Source of the DNA: Legionella geestiana
GTDB taxonomy: Bacteria; Pseudomonadota; Gammaproteobacteria; Legionellales; Legionellaceae
Direction of reading: 5' to 3'
Length of the DNA: 64,000 nucleotides
Assembly: GCF_004571195.1 (NCBI RefSeq)
Contig: NZ_CP038271.1
Span: 2,289,001 to 2,353,000, forward strand
Shown here: positions 17,979 through 28,808 of the stretch, one piece after another
Layout: each line of letters begins with the position of its first letter
Numbering within the stretch: the stretch's first letter is position 1
Program-made: the position numbers and the translations under genes
The notes under the pieces: generated by a model
What the model saw: the letters and a program-made list of their open reading frames with translations, nothing else
Told to the model about the DNA's origin: nothing
The model's database searches: none

Positions 17979-18997
17979 CCCTAAACTTTAAAGATGGCTG
18001 TATCGATTTAAGTCACGGCAGTGGCGGGCGAGCCTCTGCGCATCTGATTGACACGCTTTTTGCGCGCGCGTTTGATAACGAATGGCTGGCGCAGAAAAAC
18101 GATCAGGCGTGTTTTGGCGTTCATGCCGGGCGCATGGTGATGAGCACGGACGCCTTTGTAATATCGCCACTTTTTTTCCCGGGCGGTGATATCGGCTCCC
18201 TTGCCGTCCACGGCACTATCAATGACATTGCCATGGCGGGCGCTACCCCTTTATACCTCTCGGCATCGTTTATTCTGGAAGAAGGTTTTCCCCTGCGGGA
18301 CTTGCAGACCATTGTGCAGTCGATGGCGAGAGCGGCAAGAGAGGCTGATGTTGCGATAGTCACCGGTGACACCAAGGTGGTTGAGCGTGGCAAGGGGGAT
18401 GGCGTTTATATTACAACGACAGGCGTTGGGCGAGTGATGGAGTCTGTCAGCATTTCCGGTGACAGGGCGCGTCCCGGCGACAGGGTGCTCCTTAGCGGTT
18501 ACATCGGCAACCATGGTGTCGCCATCATGTCGCTTCGCAATGATTTAAATTTTACGACGAGCCTTGAGTCAGATACGGCACCCCTGCACGGGCTCGTGCA
18601 GCAGATGACTACAGCCTGTGCCGATATTCACTGCCTGCGTGATCCCACACGTGGCGGCGTCGCGACTACGTTAAACGAATGGGCTGTGCAGTCAGGCGTC
18701 GGATTTATCATTGAGGAAAACCACATCCCCATTCGCACCGATGTTGCCAGTGCCTGTGAATTACTGGGGCTTGACCCGCTTTATGTGGCGAATGAGGGTA
18801 AACTGCTCGCCGTGTGCGCTGAGAAAGACCGGGATGCCGTACTGGCCGCCATGCGTGCCCATCCACTGGGTAAGGACGCAGTAGATATCGGTGAGGTGGT
18901 GCATGACCCGCGTTCGTTTGTTCAACTGAAAACCAAAACCGGTGGCATGCGCATCATGGACTGGCTGAGCGGTGAGCAATTACCAAGGATATGCTAG
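17975..18997 (+). CDS. hypE: Hydrogenase maturation protein HypE
   Basis: 340 residues, PurM/AIR-synthase fold. It dehydrates the C-terminal thiocarbamate to thiocyanate for CN delivery. SHGSGGRASAHLI opens the ATP-binding part, DPTRGGVATTLNEWA is the family signature, and the protein ends in PRIC with the carbamoylated terminal Cys present. Confidence 0.96.
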   Translation: MTLNFKDGCIDLSHGSGGRASAHLIDTLFARAFDNEWLAQKNDQACFGVHAGRMVMSTDAFVISPLFFPGGDIGSLAVHGTINDIAMAGATPLYLSASFILEEGFPLRDLQTIVQSMARAAREADVAIVTGDTKVVERGKGDGVYITTTGVGRVMESVSISGDRARPGDRVLLSGYIGNHGVAIMSLRNDLNFTTSLESDTAPLHGLVQQMTTACADIHCLRDPTRGGVATTLNEWAVQSGVGFIIEENHIPIRTDVASACELLGLDPLYVANEGKLLAVCAEKDRDAVLAAMRAHPLGKDAVDIGEVVHDPRSFVQLKTKTGGMRIMDWLSGEQLPRIC

Positions 18998-20133
18998 TGA
19001 AAAAGCAGGAAGTGGCGCAGTTTTTACCCTACGTACACTTGCAGGAGCTGATTCATGCCCTGCAGCAGGCGGGCTATTCTACGCAGGGCCCATTAGTGCG
19101 TGATGGCGCGATTGTCTATGATGTGCTGGAACATGCGGAACAATTGCCCTGGGGCATTCGCGAGCATCAAACACCCGGGGAATACCGGCTCGAAGTGCTT
19201 GAGGATAAAAAAGCCTTTGCCTTTGCAAACGGACCACAGGCCTTAAAGCCTGTACTTTTTAAACCGCGTGAAACCGTGTGGCGCGTTGAGCGCGACCGTG
19301 ATGGAAAACTGCAGTTTCGTTCACAGATGGCAAGTGAGCCTCCCATTGCGTTTATCGGCGCGCGAGCGTGCGACATTGCCGCCATGGTGATTCAGGATAA
19401 GGTGTTTTTGGCGGAGGGGCGAACGGATATTCATTATCAGCATCGGCGTGCATCGCTGTTTGTAGTGGGCGTGAATTGCGGATATGCCTCTCAAAACTGT
19501 TTTTGTGTGTCTGCCGGCAGCGGGCCAGAAATTACGCAGCCCTTCGATATTTTGATGACAGAAATCGATGGTGGTTTTGTCGTTAAAAGCGGCAGTGAAC
19601 GTGGCGCTCAGATACTGTCGACCCTGCTACTGAAACCGGCTGGAAAACGCCGGGAGCATGCGGCGCAGATACACGTGGAAAATGCGGCAAACATGCAGAC
19701 TAAACGCATTCCTTTGGATAATAAGCGCGCCCTGCGCGATGTGTTGTTTGCCAATCTTAATCATGAACGCTGGGACGAGGTTGCCGAGCGGTGCCTCTCA
19801 TGCGGCAATTGTACGGCTGTCTGTCCCACCTGTTTTTGTCACAGCGAAGTTGAAAAACCCGCACTTGACGGGCAGTCTTCTGAGCATTCGCGCGAATGGG
19901 ATTCCTGTTTTACTGATGGTCACAGCGAGCTTGCCGGCAGGCCGCTTCGTGAGACTACAAGCGAGCGTTACCGTCAGTGGTTAACGCATAAAGTCGGCAG
20001 CTGGTTCGACCAGTTTGGCACCAGTGGCTGTGTCGGGTGCGGGCGTTGTGTGACCTGGTGCCCGGTTGGCATTGATATCACGGAAGAGCTCGCCGCAATT
20101 AGTGGTGAGTCGAATGAGAGGGGGGAGGCATGA
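18991..20133 (+). CDS. Group 3b [NiFe] hydrogenase beta subunit (HydB/HyhB-like, iron-sulfur)
   Basis: 380 residues. It contains two ferredoxin-type [4Fe-4S] sites near the C-terminus, [16 protein letters not shown] and [18 protein letters not shown], plus an upstream cysteine group ([10 protein letters not shown]). This is the electron-transfer subunit between the small subunit and the flavoprotein in NAD(P)-linked sulfhydrogenases. ATG 18991 gives a 7-nt overlap with hypE; GTG 18997 (TAGTG junction) with AAGG further upstream is an equally good start. In the middle of the operon. Confidence 0.9.
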   Translation: MLVKKQEVAQFLPYVHLQELIHALQQAGYSTQGPLVRDGAIVYDVLEHAEQLPWGIREHQTPGEYRLEVLEDKKAFAFANGPQALKPVLFKPRETVWRVERDRDGKLQFRSQMASEPPIAFIGARACDIAAMVIQDKVFLAEGRTDIHYQHRRASLFVVGVNCGYASQNCFCVSAGSGPEITQPFDILMTEIDGGFVVKSGSERGAQILSTLLLKPAGKRREHAAQIHVENAANMQTKRIPLDNKRALRDVLFANLNHERWDEVAERCLSCGNCTAVCPTCFCHSEVEKPALDGQSSEHSREWDSCFTDGHSELAGRPLRETTSERYRQWLTHKVGSWFDQFGTSGCVGCGRCVTWCPVGIDITEELAAISGESNERGEA

Positions 20134-20972
20134 GCGCGAAGCTTTGCGACATCTCACTGCCACGCCCGGCCGTGATTACCGCGCGCACAGAAGAGTCGCC
20201 GACCATTTTTACCCTTGAGACACAGTTTACTGACAGTCCTGATACCAGTACGTCCTTTCATCCGGGCCAGTTTAACATGCTTTACCATTACGGGGTTGGC
20301 GAAGTCGCCATCTCGATTGCCTCAGACCCTGAAGATAAAGCGTATTTACGCCACACCATTCGCGCGGTGGGGCGCGTGACACGCGCGCTGCAAACCCTTA
20401 AAGTCGGCGATGAAATTGGTATCCGCGGCCCTTACGGCAGGGGCTGGCCGCTGCTTCAGGCACAACATAAAAATATTGTCATCATTACGGGAGGGCTTGG
20501 GTGCGCGCCTGCGGTTTCGGTGATTAACTATATTCTTGCGCGCCGCGCGCAGTATGGTGCCTTAACCATTCTTCAGGGAGTGAAGCACAGTCAGGATTTT
20601 ATTTTTCGCGAAAAATATGCTGAGTGGCAGCGCGCCCCGGGTGTAACGGTTCACATTGCTGCCGACAGCGCGAGCCCTGGCTGGTCTTTTGGAATGGGGC
20701 ATGTGACGGATATGATTCAGTTGCTTTCGCTCAATCCTGAAGAAACCCTTGCGATGATGTGCGGGCCGGAAATGATGATGCGGGCCGCCGTTTGGGCACT
20801 TACGGCAAAAGGCATGCGCGAAGAAGACATCTACCTCAGCATGGAGCGGAACATGGAATGCGGGACGGGTCTTTGTGGGCATTGCCAGTATGGCGGCCTT
20901 TTTGTCTGTAAGGATGGTCCGGTTTTCGTCTATCCTGAGATAAAGGCGTTATTTCATGAAAAAGGGTTTTAA
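20130..20972 (+). CDS. Group 3b [NiFe] hydrogenase gamma subunit (HydG/HyhG-like, FAD/NAD(P)-binding)
   Basis: 280 residues. It has a ferredoxin-NADP reductase-like fold: FAD contact [18 protein letters not shown], nucleotide loop [23 protein letters not shown], and a C-terminal [2Fe-2S] binding run [17 protein letters not shown] with a later Cys. It couples hydrogenase electrons to NAD(P). A strong GGGGGGAGG ribosome site precedes the ATG inside the end of the beta subunit gene. Confidence 0.92.
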   Translation: MSAKLCDISLPRPAVITARTEESPTIFTLETQFTDSPDTSTSFHPGQFNMLYHYGVGEVAISIASDPEDKAYLRHTIRAVGRVTRALQTLKVGDEIGIRGPYGRGWPLLQAQHKNIVIITGGLGCAPAVSVINYILARRAQYGALTILQGVKHSQDFIFREKYAEWQRAPGVTVHIAADSASPGWSFGMGHVTDMIQLLSLNPEETLAMMCGPEMMMRAAVWALTAKGMREEDIYLSMERNMECGTGLCGHCQYGGLFVCKDGPVFVYPEIKALFHEKGF

Positions 20973-20974
20973 CA

Positions 20975-21763
20975 ATGCCAAAACCGCAACTGGCGGTCTA
21001 TAAATTCACCTCCTGTGATGGCTGTCAGCTCGCTTTTTTAAATGCCGGTGAAGCACTTTTGACGCTTGCAGGCCTCGTTGACATCGTGCATTTTGCCGAA
21101 GCGGGTTACCTGGCGCCAGAGGCACCGATTGATATTGCGTTTGTTGAGGGCAGCATTTCAACGCCTGAGGAAATTCAACGCATCAAACACATCCGCGAAA
21201 AGGCGAAATACCTGATTACCATTGGCGCCTGCGCAACCAGTGGCGGCATTCAGGCGCTTCGCAATGCGGCCAATCATCAGGCGTGGATGACGAGCATCTA
21301 TGCAACGCCTGACACCATTGAAACGCTCGCAACCTCTACTGCCATTGCGCAACATGTACGCGTGGATTGGGAAATCTGGGGCTGTCCTGTCAATACTGAA
21401 CAGGTGATGGATGTCGTGCGTGCGCTCTTATCAGGTGCCACACCACGCATTAAGCGTGACGCCGTGTGCCATGAATGCAAGCGCCGCGGCCATGTGTGCG
21501 TCATGGTCACCCGTCAGGAACCCTGCATGGGACCTGTGACCCGCACCGGCTGTGGTGCACTGTGCCCGGGCATTGGACGCGCCTGTTATGCCTGCTATGG
21601 TCCCTCGGAAAATCCGAATGCGCGCGCACTCGGCGCACGGTTTGCTGCCTCTGGAGTATCTCCTGCAGCCATAGCCCGTCAATTTTCACACATCAACAAT
21701 CAGGCGGCAGCGTTTCATGAGGCGGCTCAGTATTTCAAGGGGATAAAAATTGTCAAAGCCTGA
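20975..21763 (+). CDS. Group 3b [NiFe] hydrogenase small (delta) subunit
   Basis: 262 residues. The proximal cluster ligands are in FTSCDGCQLAF and IGACATSGG, and the rest in WGCPVN and the Cys-rich stretch from CHECKRRGHVC to YACYGP. There is no Tat signal, so it is cytosolic, as expected of group 3. The gene starts 2 nt after the gamma gene and overlaps the large-subunit gene by 14 nt. Confidence 0.93.
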   Translation: MPKPQLAVYKFTSCDGCQLAFLNAGEALLTLAGLVDIVHFAEAGYLAPEAPIDIAFVEGSISTPEEIQRIKHIREKAKYLITIGACATSGGIQALRNAANHQAWMTSIYATPDTIETLATSTAIAQHVRVDWEIWGCPVNTEQVMDVVRALLSGATPRIKRDAVCHECKRRGHVCVMVTRQEPCMGPVTRTGCGALCPGIGRACYACYGPSENPNARALGARFAASGVSPAAIARQFSHINNQAAAFHEAAQYFKGIKIVKA

Positions 21764-23048
21764 AACCAAAACCCTCGAGGTGCCGATTCTTGCCCGCGTT
21801 GAAGGCGAGGGCGCGCTCAGGCTTGATATTTGCGGCGATACCCTTGCAGGCGTGCAGCTGCAAATTTACGAGCCGCCCCGACTCTTTGAGAAATTTTTAG
21901 AAGGGCGTTCGTACACAGAAATACTCGACATGGTAGCGCGTATCTGTGGCATTTGTCCGGTCGCTTATCAAATGAGCGCAACCCAGGCCGTGGAGCAGTG
22001 TTTTGCCATCGAGCCAGCACCCTGGGTGCGGGCCATGCGCCGTTTGTTTTACTGTGGCGAGTGGATGGAAAGCCATAGTCTCCATATTCATTTCCTCGCG
22101 GCCCCCGATTTTTTAGGGTTTCCAACGGCTTTAGCGATGGCTGAGGTCTATCCTGAGGCGCTGCATCGTGGGTTGCGGCTGCAAAGCCTTGGGCATGAGA
22201 TTATCAGTTTTCTTGGTGCGCGCGCCGTGCATCCCGTGGGTGCGTGTATTGGCGGGTTTTATAAGGCGCCGACACGGGCGCGTGCAGAGGAACTTCTGGC
22301 TCGCCTCAAAGCGCACATGGCCGACTGTGAGGCGCTGGTGGAGTGGACTGCCTCGATGTCGCTCGGTGAGCATCTTCATGATTTTACTGCCGTGTCCCTC
22401 CGTCATCCCGAAGAATATCCCATGAATGAGGGACGCATCGTTTCAAGCAGGGGCTTGAACATCGCAAAAGAGTGCTTTGGCGATTTTTTTAAGGAGGCAC
22501 AGGTGCCATACTCTACGGCACTTCATTGCCTTCTTGAGGGGCAAACGTATCTGGTGGGACCGCTCGCGCGCATGAATAACAACAGTGATCGCCTGCCACC
22601 CGTTATTCAAACGCTTCTTAAGCGTCTTGGTGTGGATTTTCCGAGCCAAAACATGGCGCACAGCATTATCGCCCGTGCTGTCGAAATCTATTATGCGGTT
22701 CTCGAAGCCATAGCGATTTTAGAGCCATATGCCACACCGCAGGAATCCTGCCCGAAAATTATTCCGCGCGCGGGCGAGGGTTTTGGCTGCACGGAAGCTC
22801 CCCGTGGACTGCTCTGGCATTATTTTGCGCTGGATGATGCGGGGCGCGTTCTTTCCACCCGGATTGTGCCGCCGACCAGTCAAAATCAGGCAAGAATAGA
22901 GGAGGATTTACGCCTGTCGCTGCAGCAGTTTGGACTGAATCGGCCTGATGCAGAATTGCGCGCATTCAGCGAAATGATTATCCGCAACTATGACCCCTGC
23001 ATTTCCTGTTCAACACATTTTTTAAAATTGTCGGTCTCGCGCGCATGA
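21750..23048 (+). CDS. Group 3b [NiFe] hydrogenase large (alpha) subunit
   Basis: 432 residues. Active-site Cys pairs are at RICGICPVAYQ (N-terminal) and DPCISCSTH (C-terminal); the nine residues after the His (FLKLSVSRA) are the propeptide removed by the maturation protease. The PVAYQ version of the first motif is typical of group 3b/3d-type enzymes. The start is TTG 21750 with AAGGGG 8 nt upstream, inside the small-subunit gene; no suitable ATG or GTG exists. Reaction: H2 to 2H+ with NAD(P) reduction, reversible. Confidence 0.93.
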   Translation: MSKPETKTLEVPILARVEGEGALRLDICGDTLAGVQLQIYEPPRLFEKFLEGRSYTEILDMVARICGICPVAYQMSATQAVEQCFAIEPAPWVRAMRRLFYCGEWMESHSLHIHFLAAPDFLGFPTALAMAEVYPEALHRGLRLQSLGHEIISFLGARAVHPVGACIGGFYKAPTRARAEELLARLKAHMADCEALVEWTASMSLGEHLHDFTAVSLRHPEEYPMNEGRIVSSRGLNIAKECFGDFFKEAQVPYSTALHCLLEGQTYLVGPLARMNNNSDRLPPVIQTLLKRLGVDFPSQNMAHSIIARAVEIYYAVLEAIAILEPYATPQESCPKIIPRAGEGFGCTEAPRGLLWHYFALDDAGRVLSTRIVPPTSQNQARIEEDLRLSLQQFGLNRPDAELRAFSEMIIRNYDPCISCSTHFLKLSVSRA

Positions 23049-23512
23049 CACGCCTGCGAGTGCTCGGGATTGGTTCGCCCTTTGGCGATGACAGGCTCGG
23101 ATGGGAAGTCATTAAAGGTTTGCAGCAGTGCGCCCCTCTTCAGGCCTTAACAGACGACAAACTGCAGTTGCAGTGCTGTGACCGGCCGGGCATGCGACTT
23201 CTTGAACTCATGCGTAATGCCCAAAGCGTGATACTGATTGATGCCGTAAAGTCTGGCGCCAGACCCGGAACGCTTCACGCATTACAAATGAGTGACCTTG
23301 CAGGGCTCAATGCCCCGTTCTCAAGCCACGCATCGGGCGTGGCAGACGCACTGAAAATGGGCGAAGTATTAAAGCTTTTACCGCCTGAGCTGCTGATTTA
23401 TGGCATTGCGATTGAGGATGCGGGGGCGGGATTTATCGGTACTAAACATGCGAGAGACGTGGTAAAACGTCTGGTGTCGCGGATTGCAAAGCGAATTTTA
23501 ACGCAGTACTGA
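23045..23512 (+). CDS. Hydrogenase maturation endopeptidase (M52 family)
   Basis: 155 residues. It removes the C-terminal propeptide of the large subunit after nickel insertion. Nickel-sensing residues are present: the Asp in GIGSPFGDDRLGWEV, the Asp in ILIDAVKSG and the His in SSHASGVADALKMGE. Overlaps the large-subunit gene by 4 nt and closes the operon, so it is the dedicated protease for that subunit. Confidence 0.9.
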   Translation: MTRLRVLGIGSPFGDDRLGWEVIKGLQQCAPLQALTDDKLQLQCCDRPGMRLLELMRNAQSVILIDAVKSGARPGTLHALQMSDLAGLNAPFSSHASGVADALKMGEVLKLLPPELLIYGIAIEDAGAGFIGTKHARDVVKRLVSRIAKRILTQY

Positions 23513-23597
23513 GGGGTTGAAGTCCAATGGTACGAAAACGTATGCTATGGATCTTCAATATTATCAGCAAGCTGGTTGAATGGTCTGAGTTCCAGGT

Positions 23598-23726
23598 GGT
23601 CGTCCAAAACAATTAAATAGTAGCAAACGACAACCAGTGATTAAACTCTACAAAGAACGCGAGCATACTGTTCAGGAGATATGCAGGATGATGGGGATTT
23701 CCAAGCCAACACTATATCAATATTCT
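23598..23726 (+). pseudogene. Remnant of a serine recombinase (resolvase/invertase) C-terminus
   Basis: The frame from 23598 reads GRPKQLNSSKRQPVIKLYK, then EREHTVQEICRMMGISKPTL and YQY. This is the GRPK linker and helix-turn-helix DNA-binding domain of Hin/resolvase-type recombinases. The catalytic domain is gone: a TGA lies just upstream in this frame and no start codon is available. Its end overlaps the 3' end of the minus-strand gene at 23717. It marks a former mobile element just past the hydrogenase operon. Confidence 0.75.
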
Positions 23727-24391
23727 GGATTGGGGAGGCCAGTTCCCTTGACAGGGGTTTTTGCCCTTTCAATCGGTGTCTTTGGGGTGCGCCAAGGCTC
23801 GTAATAGCGGGTAATCTCAAGGGTAACATTTGTTGGGATAAGATGCGGGAACGTTGTAAAGAAATCATGAAGAGGATTGATAACCTCTTTATTGTCATCG
23901 AAAATTTTCAGCGTAATGTCATCGCCCGGATGTTCATTGGCAAATTTGTGCATTTGTGCATAGAGAATCGTTACTTTCTCGCGATCCATTTCCCACATGT
24001 AGTGGTCACCGGTATATTGACCCTCATAAGCCTGCACTATGCGCTCAAAAGATGTTCCATGAGGAAGGTCGCCCTGAATGTCAGCCATAAGAAAAGTTAC
24101 CATCTCTGTGCCCAGGTATTCGCTGACATAAGGAACGATTTCAGTTGCTGAAACCGGGTTGCTGCGTGTTTTATTGTCTAAATCAGTAAAATACGCCTGA
24201 CGCGCAGAGAAAATGGTGGAATAGCGTCGGTCAAATTCGAGCGCTTCTGCTTTTAAACGGTCCAGCAGCGTTTTGTTGGTAGAAAGTACATGGTTTTTTC
24301 GGTCCTCTGCATTAAACCTTGATGCCTTTTTAATTGAAGCTCGCCAGAGGCAGGCGTCCAAATCAAATAAATAGACAATGACGTTACTCAT
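23717..24391 (-). CDS. Orphan protein with HAD-like motifs
   Basis: 224 residues. The N-terminus VIVYLFDLDACLW resembles HAD motif I (DxD) and ITLKIFDDNKEVI near residue 170 resembles the acidic motif IV, so a HAD-like phosphatase fold is possible. No signal peptide. The C-terminus is Pro/Lys-rich (TPKTPIERAKTPVKGTG). It lies between a recombinase remnant and a repeat cluster, consistent with an acquired or effector gene. Family assignment is weak. Confidence 0.6.
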   Translation of the reverse strand: MSNVIVYLFDLDACLWRASIKKASRFNAEDRKNHVLSTNKTLLDRLKAEALEFDRRYSTIFSARQAYFTDLDNKTRSNPVSATEIVPYVSEYLGTEMVTFLMADIQGDLPHGTSFERIVQAYEGQYTGDHYMWEMDREKVTILYAQMHKFANEHPGDDITLKIFDDNKEVINPLHDFFTTFPHLIPTNVTLEITRYYEPWRTPKTPIERAKTPVKGTGLPNPEY

Positions 24392-24525
24392 GATTTAACC
24401 CTTTTTGGATAAGGCCTGCGCTAGTATACAACGCAATACTCGAGGCTGCATCAGGGCATTCAAGAAGAGAAAGCTCTCACTTTGCCCTGTGTACGGGACA
24501 TTTTTTCCGCGCCGGGGGATTCACA

Positions 24526-24690
24526 TGTATTTTTGTACCGTGACCACGCTGAATCGTTCCATGCGTTGGCTCCGTGCAACCTCCTGAATGGGTCCCCGCC
24601 TGCGCGGGGAAGACAGTGTAGGAGAGATTTTGGCCTCTGCACAAACCCCGAATGCTGTCATTCCCGCGCAGGCGGGAACCCATCCATGTG
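24526..24690. repeat. Dispersed repeat with a BIME-like pair of REP hairpins
   Basis: Two GC-rich palindromes in opposite orientation lie 51 nt apart: CCCCGCCTGCGCGGGG at 24594-24609 and TTCCCGCGCAGGCGGGAA at 24661-24678, with matching flanks (GAATGGGT and its complement). The left part, from about 24526 to 24597, recurs at 53538-53617 (shared CATGCGTTGG and CAACCTCCTGAATGGGTCCC), and the part to 24634 recurs at about 54654-54695 on the far side of the IS30 copy. The rest of 24392-24839 holds no gene. Confidence 0.85.
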
Positions 24691-24839
24691 CCGGCACGGG
24701 GCTAACTCCAGCGTGAGTTCTGGGAAGACAACGATTTTTTGTCCTGCACAGCACTTTGCCTGACATTGTTTATATTTTTTATCAGTTCACTGTATCAATA
24801 ACGCGAATGAGGACATGCCCTTAAAACACACGTTAAAAT

Positions 24840-25490
24840 CTACAGGGCGTTGATAGCTGCCCGCAGCGTTTTACTCTGGTAAATCGCCATGACTTTTTCC
24901 GCATAATGCGGGTCGGTCGCGAATCCAGCGCTCTGGAGCGCGGAAAGCCAGGCCTGCGGGTCATTTGTGAGAGACGCAAGCGCACGGTAGCGGTCTGCAT
25001 GTTTCAAAAGATTCGTTAAGGCAAAGAAACTTTCTCCGGCATTCTGATACTGACGAAAAAGTGCTTTGAGGCTTACAGGTTTTGCATCTACGTATTCAGT
25101 GGTGGTACTTTGAATACCCGGCTCTCCGGGGCGCGCTTTGATATTAAAATAATTTTCACTGCCCGCCACCTGTTTTTCTCCCCATCCGGTTTCCAGTGCC
25201 GCCTGCGCAAGCAACAGTCCCGGGTCGATTCCGAGTTGTTGCGCTGAGGCTTTTGCGTGCGGCCAGAGGCAGGCAACAAAGTCGCGTACAGTCGTGTTGA
25301 AATTTGTCGATGAAGGACTTACGTCTGCCGGTTCTTGAAGCGGCAAGGGCGACCCAGGCACGGAAGGGCTCTTTAGGTGCGTCAGACCTTCTTGCATCAG
25401 CGGCTTTGACAATAGTGTATCGATGCGCCGGGTTTTGAGTGTGGACTCGACCCACGGGGATGGAGTGGACGTTATAGCAGTAATTTCCAT
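24840..25490 (-). CDS. Glucosaminidase-domain (GH73, FlgJ-like) peptidoglycan hydrolase
   Basis: 216 residues from ATG 25490 (an upstream TTG at 25523 is less likely). The N-terminal 75 residues are Pro/Ser/Thr-rich; the rest is a GH73 domain with LGIDPGLLLAQAALETGWGE holding the catalytic Glu, then ENYFNIKA and the tyrosine-rich FRQYQNAGESFFAL block. It cleaves glycan strands of peptidoglycan. The C-terminal half of flagellar FlgJ has this domain, but no flagellar genes adjoin, so a stand-alone hydrolase is as likely. No clear signal peptide. Confidence 0.8.
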   Translation of the reverse strand: MEITAITSTPSPWVESTLKTRRIDTLLSKPLMQEGLTHLKSPSVPGSPLPLQEPADVSPSSTNFNTTVRDFVACLWPHAKASAQQLGIDPGLLLAQAALETGWGEKQVAGSENYFNIKARPGEPGIQSTTTEYVDAKPVSLKALFRQYQNAGESFFALTNLLKHADRYRALASLTNDPQAWLSALQSAGFATDPHYAEKVMAIYQSKTLRAAINAL

Positions 25491-25509
25491 AGTACAATTC
25501 GGGATTTGA

Positions 25510-27910
<2,401 letters not shown>

Positions 27911-27951
27911 CCCGGTCTCTCAGAGACTAAAACAGGCAATATACCAGGAAA

Positions 27952-28632
27952 TTATAAGATTTTCAAAGACTCAGAAACTCTTGGACTGAAAGTGTCAAAA
28001 AAGTCGTGTTCAAACTGCAGCCCTTTTTCAAAAACCATTATGGTGCGTTCTCGCTGAACGGGGCAGTGCACCGCGTTGATATGGGGGCGTGCATAGGCAC
28101 AGAGCGACTCGACCGCCTCACTAAAACCCGGATTGTTGCGGTATTCATCGGTCCACCAGGCATAGGGGTTTGAGGGTGCCGGTGCGGGCAGGGACAGACC
28201 AATTTCGCGATAAATCCATGGGCATGGGATAAGAATTGCCAGTACCGTTCCAAAATCCGGCGCATGACTAGTCGTTTCATCAAGGGTTTTGAGAAAGTCA
28301 TTGAGCATTGGAAGGGGGGGAGGCGGTTCAGAAGGGCTGCCTTCAAGAAACGTGCGGCGTATATTTTCTTCTGCGGCAATGGTGTCGTTTGCAAAGCGTA
28401 ACAGCAGTGCTTGACCCGCTGCATCCGGGGCGCGCCGGCTCGCAGTTATCATGCCGCGCGCATGGCCCTCAAGGTAGGGTAAATCCTGCAGGATGTAAGC
28501 GCGAAAATCACTCTCCGATAAACTGCCGTTTCCCAGTGCCGCATTAAAAGGATGAGAGATAATCTGTTCAGACAGGGATTGAGTTCTTGCGAAAAGATGT
28601 GACCAGAGGTGTCTGGGGGTATGGCTAAACAT
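27952..28632 (-). CDS. tenA: Aminopyrimidine aminohydrolase TenA (thiaminase II)
   Basis: 226 residues from ATG 28632, with CGGAGG upstream. TenA hydrolyses aminomethyl-pyrimidine breakdown products to HMP, salvaging thiamin. Conserved features: FRAYILQDLPYLEGHARGM, the active-site Cys in IPCPWIYREIG, and ERTIMVFEKGLQFEHDFFD with the catalytic Glu. The gene is preceded by a TPP riboswitch and a hairpin covering its ribosome site, which fits repression by thiamin pyrophosphate. Confidence 0.94.
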   Translation of the reverse strand: MFSHTPRHLWSHLFARTQSLSEQIISHPFNAALGNGSLSESDFRAYILQDLPYLEGHARGMITASRRAPDAAGQALLLRFANDTIAAEENIRRTFLEGSPSEPPPPLPMLNDFLKTLDETTSHAPDFGTVLAILIPCPWIYREIGLSLPAPAPSNPYAWWTDEYRNNPGFSEAVESLCAYARPHINAVHCPVQRERTIMVFEKGLQFEHDFFDTFSPRVSESLKIL

Positions 28633-28639
28633 GTAATTT

Positions 28640-28657
28640 CCTCCGCATAAACGGAGA
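28640..28657 (-). promoter_or_regulatory. Hairpin enclosing the tenA ribosome site
   Basis: On the minus strand CTCCG-TTTATG-CGGAG folds into a 5-bp stem whose right arm is the Shine-Dalgarno GGAGG (28640-28644). It sits downstream of the TPP aptamer and is a candidate expression platform acting on translation. Confidence 0.55.
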
Positions 28658-28690
28658 AAGGCCGCATCGGCACGCGGTGGCGTACCGGCA

Positions 28691-28774
28691 CAACACTCTC
28701 CCTCCGCAGGCATTATCCAGAGCAGGTTATAAGGGTTTTTCTCAGTGCCACATGTGGCACACCCCCGGTGTTGC
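28691..28774 (-). promoter_or_regulatory. TPP riboswitch (THI element)
   Basis: On the minus strand the conserved TPP aptamer is present: closing stem CAACAC/GTGTTG (28774-28769 with 28696-28691), GGGGGTGTGCC, the CTGAGA motif, ACCCTTATAACCTG, and TCTGGATAATGCC followed by GCGGAGGGAG. It lies between the O-antigen ligase gene and tenA and should lower tenA expression when thiamin pyrophosphate is abundant. Confidence 0.95.
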
Positions 28775-28779
28775 GCTGG

Positions 28780-28808
28780 ACTTTATCCTGAGTGCAGGCA
28801 GCTGTCAA
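28780..28808 (-). promoter_or_regulatory. Promoter of the tenA leader
   Basis: A perfect -35 TTGACA (28808-28803, overlapping the stop codon of the upstream ligase gene) is followed 17 nt later by TAAAGT (28785-28780), with GATAAA two bases earlier as an alternative -10. It directs transcription straight into the riboswitch. Confidence 0.65.

Noticed and set aside
18991-23512. Possibility that the structural genes encode a membrane Ech/Hyf-type hydrogenase
   Set aside because: No membrane subunits, and a flavin/NAD(P)-binding gamma subunit with a [2Fe-2S] site points to group 3b.
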